Assembly (NCBI RefSeq): GCF_023347275.1 | Contig: NZ_CP094468.1 | Coordinates: 1,922,001 to 1,986,000 of the forward strand | Direction: 5' to 3' | DNA length: 64,000 nucleotides | DNA from: Faecalibacterium sp. I3-3-89 | GTDB taxonomy: Bacteria > Bacillota > Clostridia > Oscillospirales > Ruminococcaceae | Shown: positions 21,651-30,278 of the stretch, piece after piece | Layout: each line of letters opens with the position of its first letter | How positions within the stretch are numbered: the stretch's first letter is position 1 | Translations under genes and position numbers: made by a program | Notes under the pieces: model-generated | Told to the model about the DNA's origin: nothing | Database searches by the model: none | What the model saw: only the letters and a program-made list of their open reading frames with translations

Positions 21651-23132
21651 ATGAAACTGAACCCGAAAATGCTGGCCGTAAGCGCCGCTCTGCTGGGTCT
21701 GCTGGCCGGCGGCGCTGCGCTTCCGGCCGGAGCCGCCAGCCCCTTTGCGGCCGCCCCGGCTGCCATCTCTCTGCCGTGGCTTGCTGCGGAGGTGGAGAGC
21801 GTCGAGACCGGCAGCTACGCCTCCACCATGACGGTGGGCACGGCGCAGCAGCTCTCGCCCGTCATCCTGCCCGCCAAGGCCGCACGCACCGCCACGGTGA
21901 CTTTCCTGTCCAATGACCCCACCATCGTGTCCGTGACGTCTGAGGGCGTGGCACAGGCTGTGGGCGTCGGCACGGCGCAGGTCGTCGCCAGCGCGAACGG
22001 CGTCAGCTGCGTCTACACCATCACCACCGAGCTGGACGACTCCATGATCGTCAAAGAGATGGACATCACGCTGGCTTCGAACACCATCTCCGTCGGCGAC
22101 ACCACTTCCCTGTCGCTGGGCGTGCTGCCCACCAGTGCATCGAATTACGCCAGCGTGAGCCTCAGCTCCTCGAATCCGGCTGTGGCCACCGTCAACAACT
22201 TTGGCAAAGTCACCGGCGTTGCCCCCGGCACCGCCACCATCACCGCCACCTGCGGCGATGTGACCGCCTCGGCCACCATCAAGGTCGTCAACAGCGGCGT
22301 GGATCGTCAGTCCCTTGACCTGAACACCAGTTACGTCGTCCTGAAGCCGGGCGCAAGCCGCACCATCACCGGAAAAGTGACTCCCTCCTCGGCCTCCCAG
22401 TCCCTTACCTTCAAGTCGAACGACTCCAAGGTGGCTTCTGTGAGCGCCAAGGGCGTCATCACCGCTGTGGGCACGGGCGCGACCTCTGTGGTCGTGTCCA
22501 ACGGCACGGCGTCCGCCTCGGTGACGGTCATCGTCAACCGCAGCGCATCCAGCGGCGGCTCCGGCAGCGGTGACAACAGCGGCGACGGCAGCGGAGAGGC
22601 CCTCATCGACCCCGTCGTGGAGGCCATCGAGGCTGCCGAAGGCGATGAGGTAGCCTTCGCACAGCGCGAAGTGCCCGTCGTCACCAGCGAGATGCTGAAC
22701 GCCCTCCGCCTCAGTGGCAAGACCCTCGCGGTGGAGGCCGACGGCTACACCATCCGCATCGCAGGCACCGGCGTGAAGAACACCGCCGCACAGGTGAGCA
22801 CTGCCCTGAGCTTTGCCCCCTCTGAGTACGGCGTCACCTTCACCCTCAACGGCGGCGCAGCTCTGCCCGGCGTCGTTCAGGTCGAGATGACCGGCGACAA
22901 CGCCGCCTACACCCGCGTCTACCTCCACAACGCCGTCAAGGGCAAGTGGCAGTTCCTCAACAGCTACAGGGATCATGTCCTCGAGGCAGACACGGCGGGC
23001 GAATATCTGCTGACCACCCAGAATCTCCGCTTCGTCCATGTGGACTTTACCTTCTTCATCGCGGGTCTTGTGGTCATCGTAGGCATCATCATCGCCTATA
23101 TCGCCATCAAGAAACGCTATTGGTTCTGGTAA
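21651..23132 (+). CDS. Surface protein with Ig-like (BIG2) repeats and C-terminal anchor
   Basis: 493 residues. The signal peptide (1-28, cleavage near AGAAS) is followed by three BIG2-type repeats: about 50-125, 133-212 and 215-296. Each has the A-V-.-.-.-G-.-V-T/A-.-V-G-.-G-T-A pattern. A Gly/Ser/Asp linker (about 297-316) leads to a domain of about 130 residues that I do not recognise. One hydrophobic helix (about 465-487) and KKRYWFW at the end anchor it in the membrane facing out. The gap to the adaptor gene is 32 bases. It may display, hold or receive the exported cargo at the cell surface; this is inference. Confidence 0.85.
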   Translation: MKLNPKMLAVSAALLGLLAGGAALPAGAASPFAAAPAAISLPWLAAEVESVETGSYASTMTVGTAQQLSPVILPAKAARTATVTFLSNDPTIVSVTSEGVAQAVGVGTAQVVASANGVSCVYTITTELDDSMIVKEMDITLASNTISVGDTTSLSLGVLPTSASNYASVSLSSSNPAVATVNNFGKVTGVAPGTATITATCGDVTASATIKVVNSGVDRQSLDLNTSYVVLKPGASRTITGKVTPSSASQSLTFKSNDSKVASVSAKGVITAVGTGATSVVVSNGTASASVTVIVNRSASSGGSGSGDNSGDGSGEALIDPVVEAIEAAEGDEVAFAQREVPVVTSEMLNALRLSGKTLAVEADGYTIRIAGTGVKNTAAQVSTALSFAPSEYGVTFTLNGGAALPGVVQVEMTGDNAAYTRVYLHNAVKGKWQFLNSYRDHVLEADTAGEYLLTTQNLRFVHVDFTFFIAGLVVIVGIIIAYIAIKKRYWFW

Positions 23133-23135
23133 TAC

Positions 23136-23312
23136 CCTCTCAGGCGCTGACGCGCCAAGGCCGGGTTGCGGCTCCCAGCGTCTGCTTCGCTGTCGCTTGC
23201 ATCCTGCTGGCCGCTGCCCCAACAGCTCCTCCCTGTTTCCGCCGCTGGCGGCGGTCGTCGCCGTTGCCCCCAGAGGGAGAGCCATTGGCAGGACGAGAAA
23301 CATCCTGCTGAC
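23136..23312 (-). repeat. Repeat family C, diverged inverted copy with an insertion
   Basis: CCCTCTCAGGCGCT..GCGCCA at 23136-23160 and CCCAGAGGGAGAGCCATTGGCA at about 23265-23290 match the two halves of the reverse complement of the unit at 12721. They are separated by about 105 bp of unrelated sequence, itself palindromic in part (CCGCCGCTGGCGGCGG). No gene. Confidence 0.5.
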
Positions 23313-23341
23313 CACCGAAAGTCTCTGATATTTCATAAAAA

Positions 23342-23422
23342 ATAGTGCCCTGCTATAGAGGGCAGCAGCTTCAGGACATATTCCTTGTCAAGCTGCTGTG
23401 AACCTCTGTAGCAGGGCACTAT
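23342..23422. terminator. Large nested inverted repeat, bidirectional terminator
   Basis: ATAGTGCCCTGCTATAGAGG (23342-23361) pairs with CCTCTGTAGCAGGGCACTAT (23403-23422) with a single G-U-type mismatch. Inside, CAGCAGCTT pairs with AAGCTGCTG. CTTTT follows on the plus strand and TTTTTT on the minus strand. It lies between the convergent BIG2 gene and glmS. Confidence 0.8.
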
Positions 23423-23435
23423 CTTTTACGTTATA

Positions 23436-23571
23436 TTGAGCTTCCAGCGGTCAGCGCAGAGTTTCCCGGCACGCCAGTGGCTCCCCCCTTGGGGGAGCTG
23501 TCACGCCTGCGGCGTGACTGAGAGGGCAAGCCGCTGCCGGGGAGCTGTCTGCCGCAGGCAGACGGAGAGGT
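23436..23571 (+). repeat. Repeat family C, copy 2 (ends at glmS stop)
   Basis: TTCCAGCGGTCAGCGCAGAG, then GGCTCCCCCCTTGGGGGAGC, a GTCACGCCTGCGGCGTGAC hairpin and GAGAGGG. A second unit GGGGAGCTGTCTGCCGCAGGCAGACGGAGAGGTT follows. As at sigE, the repeat abuts the stop codon of the minus-strand gene. Confidence 0.7.
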
Positions 23572-25404
23572 TTACTCCACCGTCACGCTCTTTGCCAGAT
23601 TGCGGGGCTTATCGACGTCACAGCCGCGCAGGACGGCCATATAGTAGGCGAACAGCTGCAGCGGCACGATGAGCTGCAGGGGCATCAGCAGCTCTTCGTA
23701 GTCGTCCAGACGCACCACATAGTCGGCCACGCCGTCGGGAACGACGGCGTCCTTGGTGGTGAAGAGGATGACCCGTGCGCCCCGGCTCTTGGTCTCTTTG
23801 GCGTTGGAGATGGTCTTCTCGTACACCTGCTTCTGGGTCGCCAGCGCGATGACCGGCACGCCCTCGGTGATGAGGCTGATGGTGCCGTGCTTCAGCTCAC
23901 CGGCAGCGTAGGCGTCCGAGTGGACGTAGCTGATCTCCTTGAGCTTCAGGCTGCCCTCCAGCGAGAGGGCGTAGTCGAAACCGCGTCCGATGAAGAAGCA
24001 GCTCTGGGTGTTGACAAAGCGGCTGGCGAGGTATTTGATCTGCTCACAGTCCGCCAGACGGGGCTGGATGACCTCCCCGGCCCGCAGCAGCTCGGCAGTC
24101 AGGCGCTTGGTCTCAGCCTCGCTCAGACGGCCCTTGGCGTAGGCCAGACGGAACGCGAAGAGGTAGAGGGTGCACAGCTGCACCATATAGGCCTTGGTAG
24201 ACGCCACAGCGATCTCCGGGCCGGCATAGGTGTAGAGGACGTAGTCCGCCGCGCGGGCGATGGAGCTGCCCACCACATTGACGATGGCCAGCACCGGGAC
24301 GCCCCGGCTCTTGGCGAGGCGGAGAGCCGCCAGCGTATCGCTGGTCTCACCCGACTGGCTGATGATGATAACGAGATCCTCGGGGTCGAGGATGGGGTCA
24401 CGGTAGCGGAACTCACTGGCGATGTCCACTTCGGCATGGACGCGGGCCAGCCGCTCGATGGCGGTCTTGCCCACCATACCGGCGTGCATGGCCGTGCCGC
24501 AGGCTACGAGGTGGATGTTCCTGATCTTCCGCAGCCGCTCGTCGGTCAGCTCCGGGAGGCGGAGGTCGGGCATACCATCCTCCACACGGGGGCTGACGGT
24601 GGCGGTGATGGCGGCGGGCTGCTCGTGGATTTCCTTGAGCATGAAGTGGGGATAGCCGCCCTTCTCCGCGGCCTCCTCGTCCCAGTCGGCGGTCAGCACT
24701 TCCCGCTCCACCGGCTTGCCAAAGGCATCATAGAACCGGATGCCGTCGGCCTTGACCACCGCCATGTCGCCCTCCTCGAGGACGCTGTAGCGGCGGGTAT
24801 ACTTGAGCAGGGCCGGGATGTCGGAGGCCACGAAGTTCTCTCCCTCGCCCCAGCCCACGATGAGGGGGCTTTCCTTCTTGACGGCGTAGATGGTGTCCGG
24901 CTCGGCCCGGAACAGCACGCCCAGCGCATAGCTGCCGCGCACCATCCCCAGCGCCTCCCGCAGAGCCGTCAGCGGGCTTGCCTTGGGCTGGGTGCAACAG
25001 AAATAGTCGATGAGCCTGACCAGCACCTCGGTGTCCGTCTCGCTCTCAAAGGTGACGCCCTTGGCCATCAGGTCGGCCTTCAGGGGGCCGTAGTTCTCGA
25101 TGATGCCATTGTGGACGATGCTCACGCGGGGGGTGGAGTGGGGATGGCTGTTCACATCGCTGGGTTCGCCGTGGGTGGCCCAGCGGGTGTGTCCGATGCC
25201 GCAGAAGCTCTCGGGCAGGTTCTCTGCCTCCAGCTTGCGGCGGAGCACCTCCAGCCGTCCCTTGCTCTTGACGACGTGGATGCCGCCCTCCAGCGCCAGT
25301 GCAACGCCTGCGGAGTCATACCCACGATATTCCAGCTTTTCCAGCCCGTTCAGCAGCACTTCCTGCGCACTGCGCTTTCCCGAATAACCTACGATGCCAC
25401 ACAT
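23572..25404 (-). CDS. glmS: Glucosamine-6-phosphate synthase (isomerizing)
   Basis: 610 residues from MCGIVGY, so that Cys2 is the N-terminal nucleophile after methionine removal; the ATG 15 bases earlier lies in the ribosome site. Glutaminase domain 1-240 with TRWATHG, then two SIS domains (SQSGETSDT and IGRGFDYAL) and the C-terminal KSVTVE. It makes glucosamine-6-phosphate from fructose-6-phosphate and glutamine for peptidoglycan and other amino sugars. No glmS ribozyme is visible in the leader. Confidence 0.96.
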   Translation of the reverse strand: MCGIVGYSGKRSAQEVLLNGLEKLEYRGYDSAGVALALEGGIHVVKSKGRLEVLRRKLEAENLPESFCGIGHTRWATHGEPSDVNSHPHSTPRVSIVHNGIIENYGPLKADLMAKGVTFESETDTEVLVRLIDYFCCTQPKASPLTALREALGMVRGSYALGVLFRAEPDTIYAVKKESPLIVGWGEGENFVASDIPALLKYTRRYSVLEEGDMAVVKADGIRFYDAFGKPVEREVLTADWDEEAAEKGGYPHFMLKEIHEQPAAITATVSPRVEDGMPDLRLPELTDERLRKIRNIHLVACGTAMHAGMVGKTAIERLARVHAEVDIASEFRYRDPILDPEDLVIIISQSGETSDTLAALRLAKSRGVPVLAIVNVVGSSIARAADYVLYTYAGPEIAVASTKAYMVQLCTLYLFAFRLAYAKGRLSEAETKRLTAELLRAGEVIQPRLADCEQIKYLASRFVNTQSCFFIGRGFDYALSLEGSLKLKEISYVHSDAYAAGELKHGTISLITEGVPVIALATQKQVYEKTISNAKETKSRGARVILFTTKDAVVPDGVADYVVRLDDYEELLMPLQLIVPLQLFAYYMAVLRGCDVDKPRNLAKSVTVE

Positions 25405-25774
25405 ACAAAACACCTCCATGCCGACAGCCCGGCGCGAACGCGCACTGCGGCTGTCAGCCTCTTACGATAAGTTTATGTTCTTGTATGGCTTTCTTTGAAA
25501 GGAGTCTGTTGCGGTATTGCTGCCGTTTTTTCTCCTTTTTCTGCGGCTGGTAGCCTTAGAAGCGACTTTCATTGCCATAGCATCCCGTCTATCCGGCACG
25601 CTCTGACGATGAAAGCCCCTTCTTTCAACCGGAGGGACACCCGCCGAAACTTTCGATGATCCCTCTCCTCGTCACCCTCACGGCTGTCACCCGCGTGGCC
25701 CGGCGCTTTCTCGTCAACTGAAGTAGTCTTATCCCCTCTTTCTGTCTCTTCCTGCCGACTTCCAAAAACAAAAA
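25405..25774 (-). other. glmS leader and spacer
   Basis: About 370 bases without a gene. A two-tier hairpin (GACAGCC/GGCTGTC around GCGCGAACGCGC, 25421-25457) lies just upstream of the GGAGGTG site of glmS. The glmS ribozyme core is not recognisable. No clear promoter was found; short A/T-rich patches at 25460-25480 are possible -10 regions. Confidence 0.4.
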
Positions 25775-25800
25775 ACAGCTCCTTCCGGAGCTGTCAGAAG
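25771..25800 (-). terminator. Terminator of the DUF5685-membrane protein pair
   Basis: ACAGCTCC (25775-25782) pairs with GGAGCTGT (25787-25794); on the minus strand TTTTTTGTTTTT follows. A further CCGAC/GTCGG hairpin precedes it at about 25799-25818. Confidence 0.85.
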
Positions 25801-25847
25801 CCGACAGAAAAGGTCGGTTTTATTTATATCATAAAATGGGCCGCTCG

Positions 25848-26405
25848 TCAATGGACGCCCAGCATTTTGTGGAGCTTCGGCTGCCAGACCAGATGGTAGA
25901 GCATCAGCATATTGTGCAGTGCGCGGTCGTAGAGCAGAAAGGCCACATTGCCCATCGCCAGCGTCACCAGCGAGACGGCCAGCGCCGTGGTGCGCAGCTC
26001 CTCGGCGATGCTGCCTGCCGGCACCAACAGCAGCACCAGCCCGTACATCGCCAGCACAGCGCCGTTGCAGAGCAGCAGCTTGCAGACGGCCCGCAGCAGA
26101 GCGGGGCGTATTTTCTCGAAATAAGGCTTTGCCAGCGGATAGTACCCCAGCAGGAACACGAAGGTCAGCGCCACCTCCTTGTCCGGCACGAAGAGCAGGC
26201 TCAGCAGGCTCACCGCGCCGTAGGCCGTCAGGGCCATCGTCCGGCCGCACTCCACGCAGACCGTGGCGATGAGGAAGCTGGCCACCGCCGGGGCGATGAA
26301 CATTGCGATGGGAAAGACCGCTCCCATAAGCATCATGGCCACGCTGAGCGCTGCGGCCATGCCGCAGTAGGCCATTGCCCAGCTCTTGCTTCTGCGGCCC
26401 TTCAC
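25848..26405 (-). CDS. Integral membrane protein, unknown
   Basis: 185 residues, GTG start that overlaps the upstream stop in GTGA, so translation is coupled to the DUF5685 gene. Five or six membrane helices; the segment MAAALSVAMMLMGAVFPIAMF resembles the first helix of small ECF-type or YbfB-like membrane proteins, but I cannot name a family. The C-terminus LVWQPKLHKMLGVH is soluble. The coupling implies a joint role with its neighbour. Confidence 0.8.
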   Translation of the reverse strand: MKGRRSKSWAMAYCGMAAALSVAMMLMGAVFPIAMFIAPAVASFLIATVCVECGRTMALTAYGAVSLLSLLFVPDKEVALTFVFLLGYYPLAKPYFEKIRPALLRAVCKLLLCNGAVLAMYGLVLLLVPAGSIAEELRTTALAVSLVTLAMGNVAFLLYDRALHNMLMLYHLVWQPKLHKMLGVH

Positions 26406-27274
26406 GGCAGCTCCCAGCGCACCGGCTGGTTCTCGGCGTCCAGCGGCTCAATGGCGTGTCGGAGGCCGAGGAGCATGATGTTGTCCAGCAGGGTGCGGTT
26501 GAGCTTGACGTCCAGCATCCCATAGGCCCGGACGAGGTCGTTGGCGATGGCAAGGGCCTGCCGCCGGGCGTTTTCCCGGGCGGCGTTCCGGTCATAGATG
26601 CCGTTCACGAGGAAGATGTTGTAGCGTTTCTTGTCCTTGTCCCGGGAAAAGCTCTCGGCTTTGTCCAACAGGTAGGCCGCACGGCCGATGCAGCTGCCGA
26701 TATAGTGCATACTCTTGCGCTGGTTGGGGTCGTCCGTGGCCAGAAGCGAGTAGAGCGCACCGTAGAGGTTGCCCTTCGGCTCTGCGGCCAGCAGGTAGTT
26801 CTTGGCGTTCAGGGCCATCTGGACGTTGGCCTGATCGCGCTCCTGCGCGAAGATACGCTCCAGCGCCGGATTTTCTGCCGCAGCCTTTTTATAGGCTCTG
26901 CGCAGCAGCACGGTGTCCACCACCCGGCGCACCTTTTTGCCGACCGGAAGATCCGCCCATTGGGCATCCTGAATGCGGTGCCAGCTGAGCAGGATTTCCA
27001 CCTGTGCGGCCAGCCGGATGCCCTGCGTCTGACACATCATATTCTGCCAGAGCAGTGTGCCGGGCACCCGCATCCGCTTGCAGGTCGCCGGGCGGCCTGC
27101 AAGACTATCGGCCAGCAGTGCAAACAGCACGCCGTTGTAGCGCAGGCCATAATAACAGGGATAGATCCCATAGGTAGTGTAAAGCTGACGGCGTACGCCC
27201 CGCAGATACCACTGATAGGTGTTGTAGTCCCGGATGGTCAGCTCCGGCAGATAGGGCCGCATACGTCCTCTCAT
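26402..27274 (-). CDS. DUF5685 family protein
   Basis: 290 residues. RPYLPELTIRDY at the start, an AAQVEILLSWHRIQDAQWAD block in the middle and RAAYLLDKAESFSRDKDKKRYNIF near the end follow the layout of the DUF5685 family as I know it. The CGLC cysteine pair of typical members is replaced here by YLRG. The family is helical, often tied to metal-binding-like or isoprenoid-enzyme-like folds, with no known function. A consensus-like promoter drives this two-gene unit. Confidence 0.65.
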   Translation of the reverse strand: MRGRMRPYLPELTIRDYNTYQWYLRGVRRQLYTTYGIYPCYYGLRYNGVLFALLADSLAGRPATCKRMRVPGTLLWQNMMCQTQGIRLAAQVEILLSWHRIQDAQWADLPVGKKVRRVVDTVLLRRAYKKAAAENPALERIFAQERDQANVQMALNAKNYLLAAEPKGNLYGALYSLLATDDPNQRKSMHYIGSCIGRAAYLLDKAESFSRDKDKKRYNIFLVNGIYDRNAARENARRQALAIANDLVRAYGMLDVKLNRTLLDNIMLLGLRHAIEPLDAENQPVRWELP

Positions 27275-27360
27275 TCTGATCTTTCCTTTCGTCCGCCGCG
27301 CCGACGAGCTGGGCGCAGCCTCTTTTTCGGAGGCCTACGCCTCCCACAGCCATGAATATT

Positions 27361-27389
27361 AGTATAATCTATTTTTCGCCTGCGTTCAA
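27361..27389 (-). promoter_or_regulatory. Promoter of the DUF5685 unit
   Basis: Minus strand -35 TTGAAC (27389-27384), 17-bp spacer, -10 TATACT (27366-27361). Confidence 0.75.
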
Positions 27390-27490
27390 CCATTCTCTTG
27401 TAAATTTACAGCAATTCAACATCTCCTGCGACGGCAGCAGCGATGCCGTTTTCGTGCTTCGCGGTTTTACTGACCTGCGATAAGCAGGAA

Positions 27491-27526
27491 AAAGACCGCA
27501 CGCTGCTCATTCGTCGTGCGGTCTTT
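27491..27526 (-). terminator. Terminator of the rRNA methyltransferase unit
   Basis: AGACCGCACG (27493-27502) pairs with CGTGCGGTCT (27515-27524), followed on the minus strand by TTTTTCC. Confidence 0.85.
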
Positions 27527-27533
27527 CGGGACT

Positions 27534-28754
27534 TTATTTCTTTTCAAAACGGCCCGTGTGGCCGGGCTGGGTGCGCTTGCCGTCAAAGCCGCTCTTGGGC
27601 ATCGGCTTTGCGGGACGGGCCTGCTCCGACTTAGGGGCGTTGTAGTACATATACAGCTGACAGGGGATCATGCCGTTGTACATCTTGCGGCGCTTGTTGG
27701 CCCGCTTGCCGTAGTGGTGCTCAAAGTCCATATCAGCGGTGATGGCGTAGACGCCTGCGCAGGGGTGAAGCTCCATCTGCTGGCCGAGGGTACGGGCCAG
27801 CTTGGCAGCGCCCTCGATGGTGCTCATCCGCTCGCCATACGGGGGATTGGTCAGGACGATGGCCTCGCTTCGGGCTGCGAAGTCGGCCACATCAGCCACC
27901 TCGAAGTGGCAGCGCTTCTCCACACCGGCCAGCTTGGCGTTGGCGTTGGCGAGAGCCACTGCGGCGGGGTCGATGTCGTAGCCGAAAGCCTCGAAGCCCA
28001 CGTCCAGCTTGGATTCCGCCAGAGCCTTCTGGCGCTGCTCGGCCCAGACGGCGGCGGGCACAAAGCTGTACCGCTCGGCGGCAAACCGGCGTTTGAGGCC
28101 GGGGGCGATGTTCATGGCCTTCTGAGCAGCCTCGATGAGGAGGGTGCCGCTGCCGCAGAAGGGATCCTCCACGAGGCTGTCGCGGCGGACACGGCCAAGG
28201 TCGGCGATGGTCGCAGCCAGCGTCTCGCGGATGGGGGCCTCCATGGAGTTGCGGCGGTAACCGCGCTTATGGAGGCCGTCGCCGGTGGTGTCCAGCATGA
28301 TCTCGCAGACATTCTTGCGGAGCATGAAACGGATCTTATACTCTGCACCGGTCTCGGGCAGGCTGGTGGTGCGGTGGCCCTGCATCAGGCGCTTGACGAC
28401 CGCCTTCTTGATGATGCTCTGGCAGGCCGGCACGCTGGACAGCTGGCTGTTCAGCGAGGAACCAGTGACCGGGAAAGCCGCATCGGCGGGCAGAAGCTCC
28501 TCCCAGTGGATGGAGTAGACTCCATCGAACAGCTCGTCGAAGGTGGTGGCCGTATAGGTGTTGAGGAGCAGCATGACCCGCTCCACCGTGCGGAGGTTGA
28601 GGTTGGCGGCGGCGATCATCTCCGCACCGCCTTTGAAGGTCAGACGACCGTCGCTGACCCGGATGTCCTCGGCACCGATGCGGCGCAGCTCAAAGTTGGC
28701 CGTGGATTCGCACCCGAAAAAGCAGGGGGCGATGAGTTCAAATTTTGCAGGCAT
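27534..28754 (-). CDS. 23S rRNA guanine-N2 methyltransferase (RlmL/YpsC type)
   Basis: 406 residues from MPAKFELIAPCFFG; earlier in-frame sequence overlaps the S1 gene and is not used. N-terminal ferredoxin-like and THUMP domains (to about 160) bind RNA. The Rossmann methyltransferase has DPFCGSGTLLIEAA for S-adenosylmethionine and LTNPPYGERM as catalytic motif IV. It lacks the second methyltransferase domain of enterobacterial RlmL (RlmK part), as in Firmicute YpsC. The basic tail is Pro/Lys rich. Probable product m2G2445 or an equivalent site in 23S rRNA. Confidence 0.9.
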   Translation of the reverse strand: MPAKFELIAPCFFGCESTANFELRRIGAEDIRVSDGRLTFKGGAEMIAAANLNLRTVERVMLLLNTYTATTFDELFDGVYSIHWEELLPADAAFPVTGSSLNSQLSSVPACQSIIKKAVVKRLMQGHRTTSLPETGAEYKIRFMLRKNVCEIMLDTTGDGLHKRGYRRNSMEAPIRETLAATIADLGRVRRDSLVEDPFCGSGTLLIEAAQKAMNIAPGLKRRFAAERYSFVPAAVWAEQRQKALAESKLDVGFEAFGYDIDPAAVALANANAKLAGVEKRCHFEVADVADFAARSEAIVLTNPPYGERMSTIEGAAKLARTLGQQMELHPCAGVYAITADMDFEHHYGKRANKRRKMYNGMIPCQLYMYYNAPKSEQARPAKPMPKSGFDGKRTQPGHTGRFEKK

Positions 28755-28854
28755 TCTGGTTTCCTTTCCTGTCGGGTGCAGCAGCTGCCGCACCAAAAAA
28801 CAGGCCCGCCCCGCTGGGGGCAGGCCCAAAGCTTCTTCGTCTTGTGCGGACGGC

Positions 28855-29397
28855 TCAGCGGCTGCCGCGGCGTCCCCGGGGAGCATAGCCGCCGCCCCGG
28901 CGGTTGTTGGTCTCGTGGTCGAGGTCTGCCATCTTCTCCTCGCTCTGGCTCTTGAAGCGGCTCATCATGTCCTCGAAGCTCAGGTTATCGCTCTTGGCCG
29001 GGGCCTTGGGCTGCCATACCCGGGGCGCAGCGTCCCGGGCCGGGCCGCGTCCGCCCTGCGGACGGCCGCCGGGGCCGTTGCGGCGGAAGCCGCCCTCCCG
29101 CGGGCCGTTACTGTTACTGTTGGGGCGGGGGCCTCGGCCCTCCCGCGGGGCGCGGGGTGCCGGAGGCAGCAGCCGCTTGATGGACAGTGCGATCTTGCCA
29201 TCCGGTGCCACATTGATGACCTGCACCTTCACGGTGTCGCCGTCGTGCAGCACCGTTGCAATGTCCTGGACATACTCGTTGGACACCTCAGAAATGTGGA
29301 CCATGCCCACGCGGCCCTCCGGCAGCGCAACGAATGCGCCAAACGGCTTTACGCCGGTGACACGGCCTTCAAAAATATTCCCTACCTCAATCGCCAA
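28855..29397 (-). CDS. S1-domain RNA-binding protein (YabR-like)
   Basis: 180 residues from a TTG start 9 bases after AGGAG. One S1 domain (1-75, GNIFEGRVTGVKPFGAFVALPEG..GMVHISEVS in outline) is followed by a long Arg/Gly/Pro-rich, probably disordered tail with several RGG-like units and one short helix. Its place just downstream of divIC corresponds to Bacillus yabR. Such proteins bind ribosomes or mRNA; the RGG tail is longer than in Bacillus. Confidence 0.85.
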   Translation of the reverse strand: MAIEVGNIFEGRVTGVKPFGAFVALPEGRVGMVHISEVSNEYVQDIATVLHDGDTVKVQVINVAPDGKIALSIKRLLPPAPRAPREGRGPRPNSNSNGPREGGFRRNGPGGRPQGGRGPARDAAPRVWQPKAPAKSDNLSFEDMMSRFKSQSEEKMADLDHETNNRRGGGYAPRGRRGSR

Positions 29398-29460
29398 AAC
29401 TCAATACTCCTTGTTGACTAATATGTTTTCCTCCGGCCGCAAGCCGCCGGGGGCGCGGCA

Positions 29461-29769
29461 TCAGTTGCCCGTCACATCCACGAAGATGCGCTCGTTGGCC
29501 GCCGCATAATTATAAGAGTCCCGGGCGACCCACTCGGTCACGTCATCCGAATCGCCGCTGAGGATGCGCTGCATCTCCTCGTTCTGGGTCTTCTGCTGCT
29601 CGATCTGCTCCTGCAGGGTGTCCAGCTCCGCTTTCTTGGAGCTGAGCGCCACCTGATTTGCGATGTATGCCGCCAGCATACTCAACAAAAACAGAGCGAA
29701 CAGCATCTTCAGCACAGCACCCACGACGGATGCCTTTCTTTTCCGCTTTCTCCGGCTCGGATTTGCCAT
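29461..29769 (-). CDS. divIC: DivIC/FtsB-type septum formation initiator
   Basis: 102 residues: a strongly basic N-terminus (RRKRKRKAS), one membrane helix (about 16-38), then a coiled coil (about 42-72) and a small extracytoplasmic domain ending in a conserved-looking acidic patch. This is the FtsB/DivIC plan: a bitopic divisome protein that works with FtsL and DivIB/FtsQ. Family identity rests mainly on architecture and on the yabQ-divIC-yabR order. Confidence 0.85.
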   Translation of the reverse strand: MANPSRRKRKRKASVVGAVLKMLFALFLLSMLAAYIANQVALSSKKAELDTLQEQIEQQKTQNEEMQRILSGDSDDVTEWVARDSYNYAAANERIFVDVTGN

Positions 29770-29816
29770 AACACAGTGCCCCCGTTTTCAACAGCAGGCC
29801 CAATGCGCCTGTACTC

Positions 29817-30278
29817 TTACTTTGATACGTTTGAATTATACAACATACGCGGCGGTGTTGGCAAGCTCTTTTTCGGTTTTTTTGCAAGTCTTTTTTCGTT
29901 CCGCCGTACTTTGGCGGCGGCACGGGCGGCTTTCCACGGGGCGATGCACCGGGCCGCAAGCTTTACAGGCCCCAGCAGCACCCGGCCCGCCAAGGCCTCT
30001 GCCTCCGCAAACAGAGGCCGGAGCACCGCCTGCACCGCACCGGCGGCGCAGAACGCCGCCAGCGCCATATAGCCCCGCAGCTGCCCGGCCTGACTCTGGG
30101 AGACGGCATAGCCCTGCAGGGCCATCAGCACGCAGCCCACAAAGAGCAGGTCGGGCAAAAAGGCCGCCCGCCCCCGGGTGGGCAGGACGGCCCGGGCCGC
30201 GCCGAGCACACCGCCCAGCAGCCCGCAGGCCAGCATCTCCTGCCCCACCGCACCGGGCGGGAGGGCTGGACCCATCAT
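29817..30278 (-). CDS. yabQ: YabQ, spore cortex membrane protein
   Basis: 153 residues, four hydrophobic helices in the first 105 residues, then a basic tail. Weakly conserved in sequence, but length, topology, and position between yabP and divIC match YabQ, which is needed for cortex formation in Bacillus. The ATG overlaps the yabP stop in ATGA, so the two are coupled. Confidence 0.75.
   Translation of the reverse strand: MMGPALPPGAVGQEMLACGLLGGVLGAARAVLPTRGRAAFLPDLLFVGCVLMALQGYAVSQSQAGQLRGYMALAAFCAAGAVQAVLRPLFAEAEALAGRVLLGPVKLAARCIAPWKAARAAAKVRRNEKRLAKKPKKSLPTPPRMLYNSNVSK

Noticed and set aside
25405..25840. glmS ribozyme upstream of glmS
   Set aside because: The leader contains a two-tier hairpin and a ribosome site, but none of the conserved ribozyme core segments could be found.
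25729..26595. 288-residue open frame overlapping the membrane protein and DUF5685 genes
   Set aside because: It is an arginine/glycine/alanine-rich out-of-frame reading of two genes with clear features, caused by high G+C.
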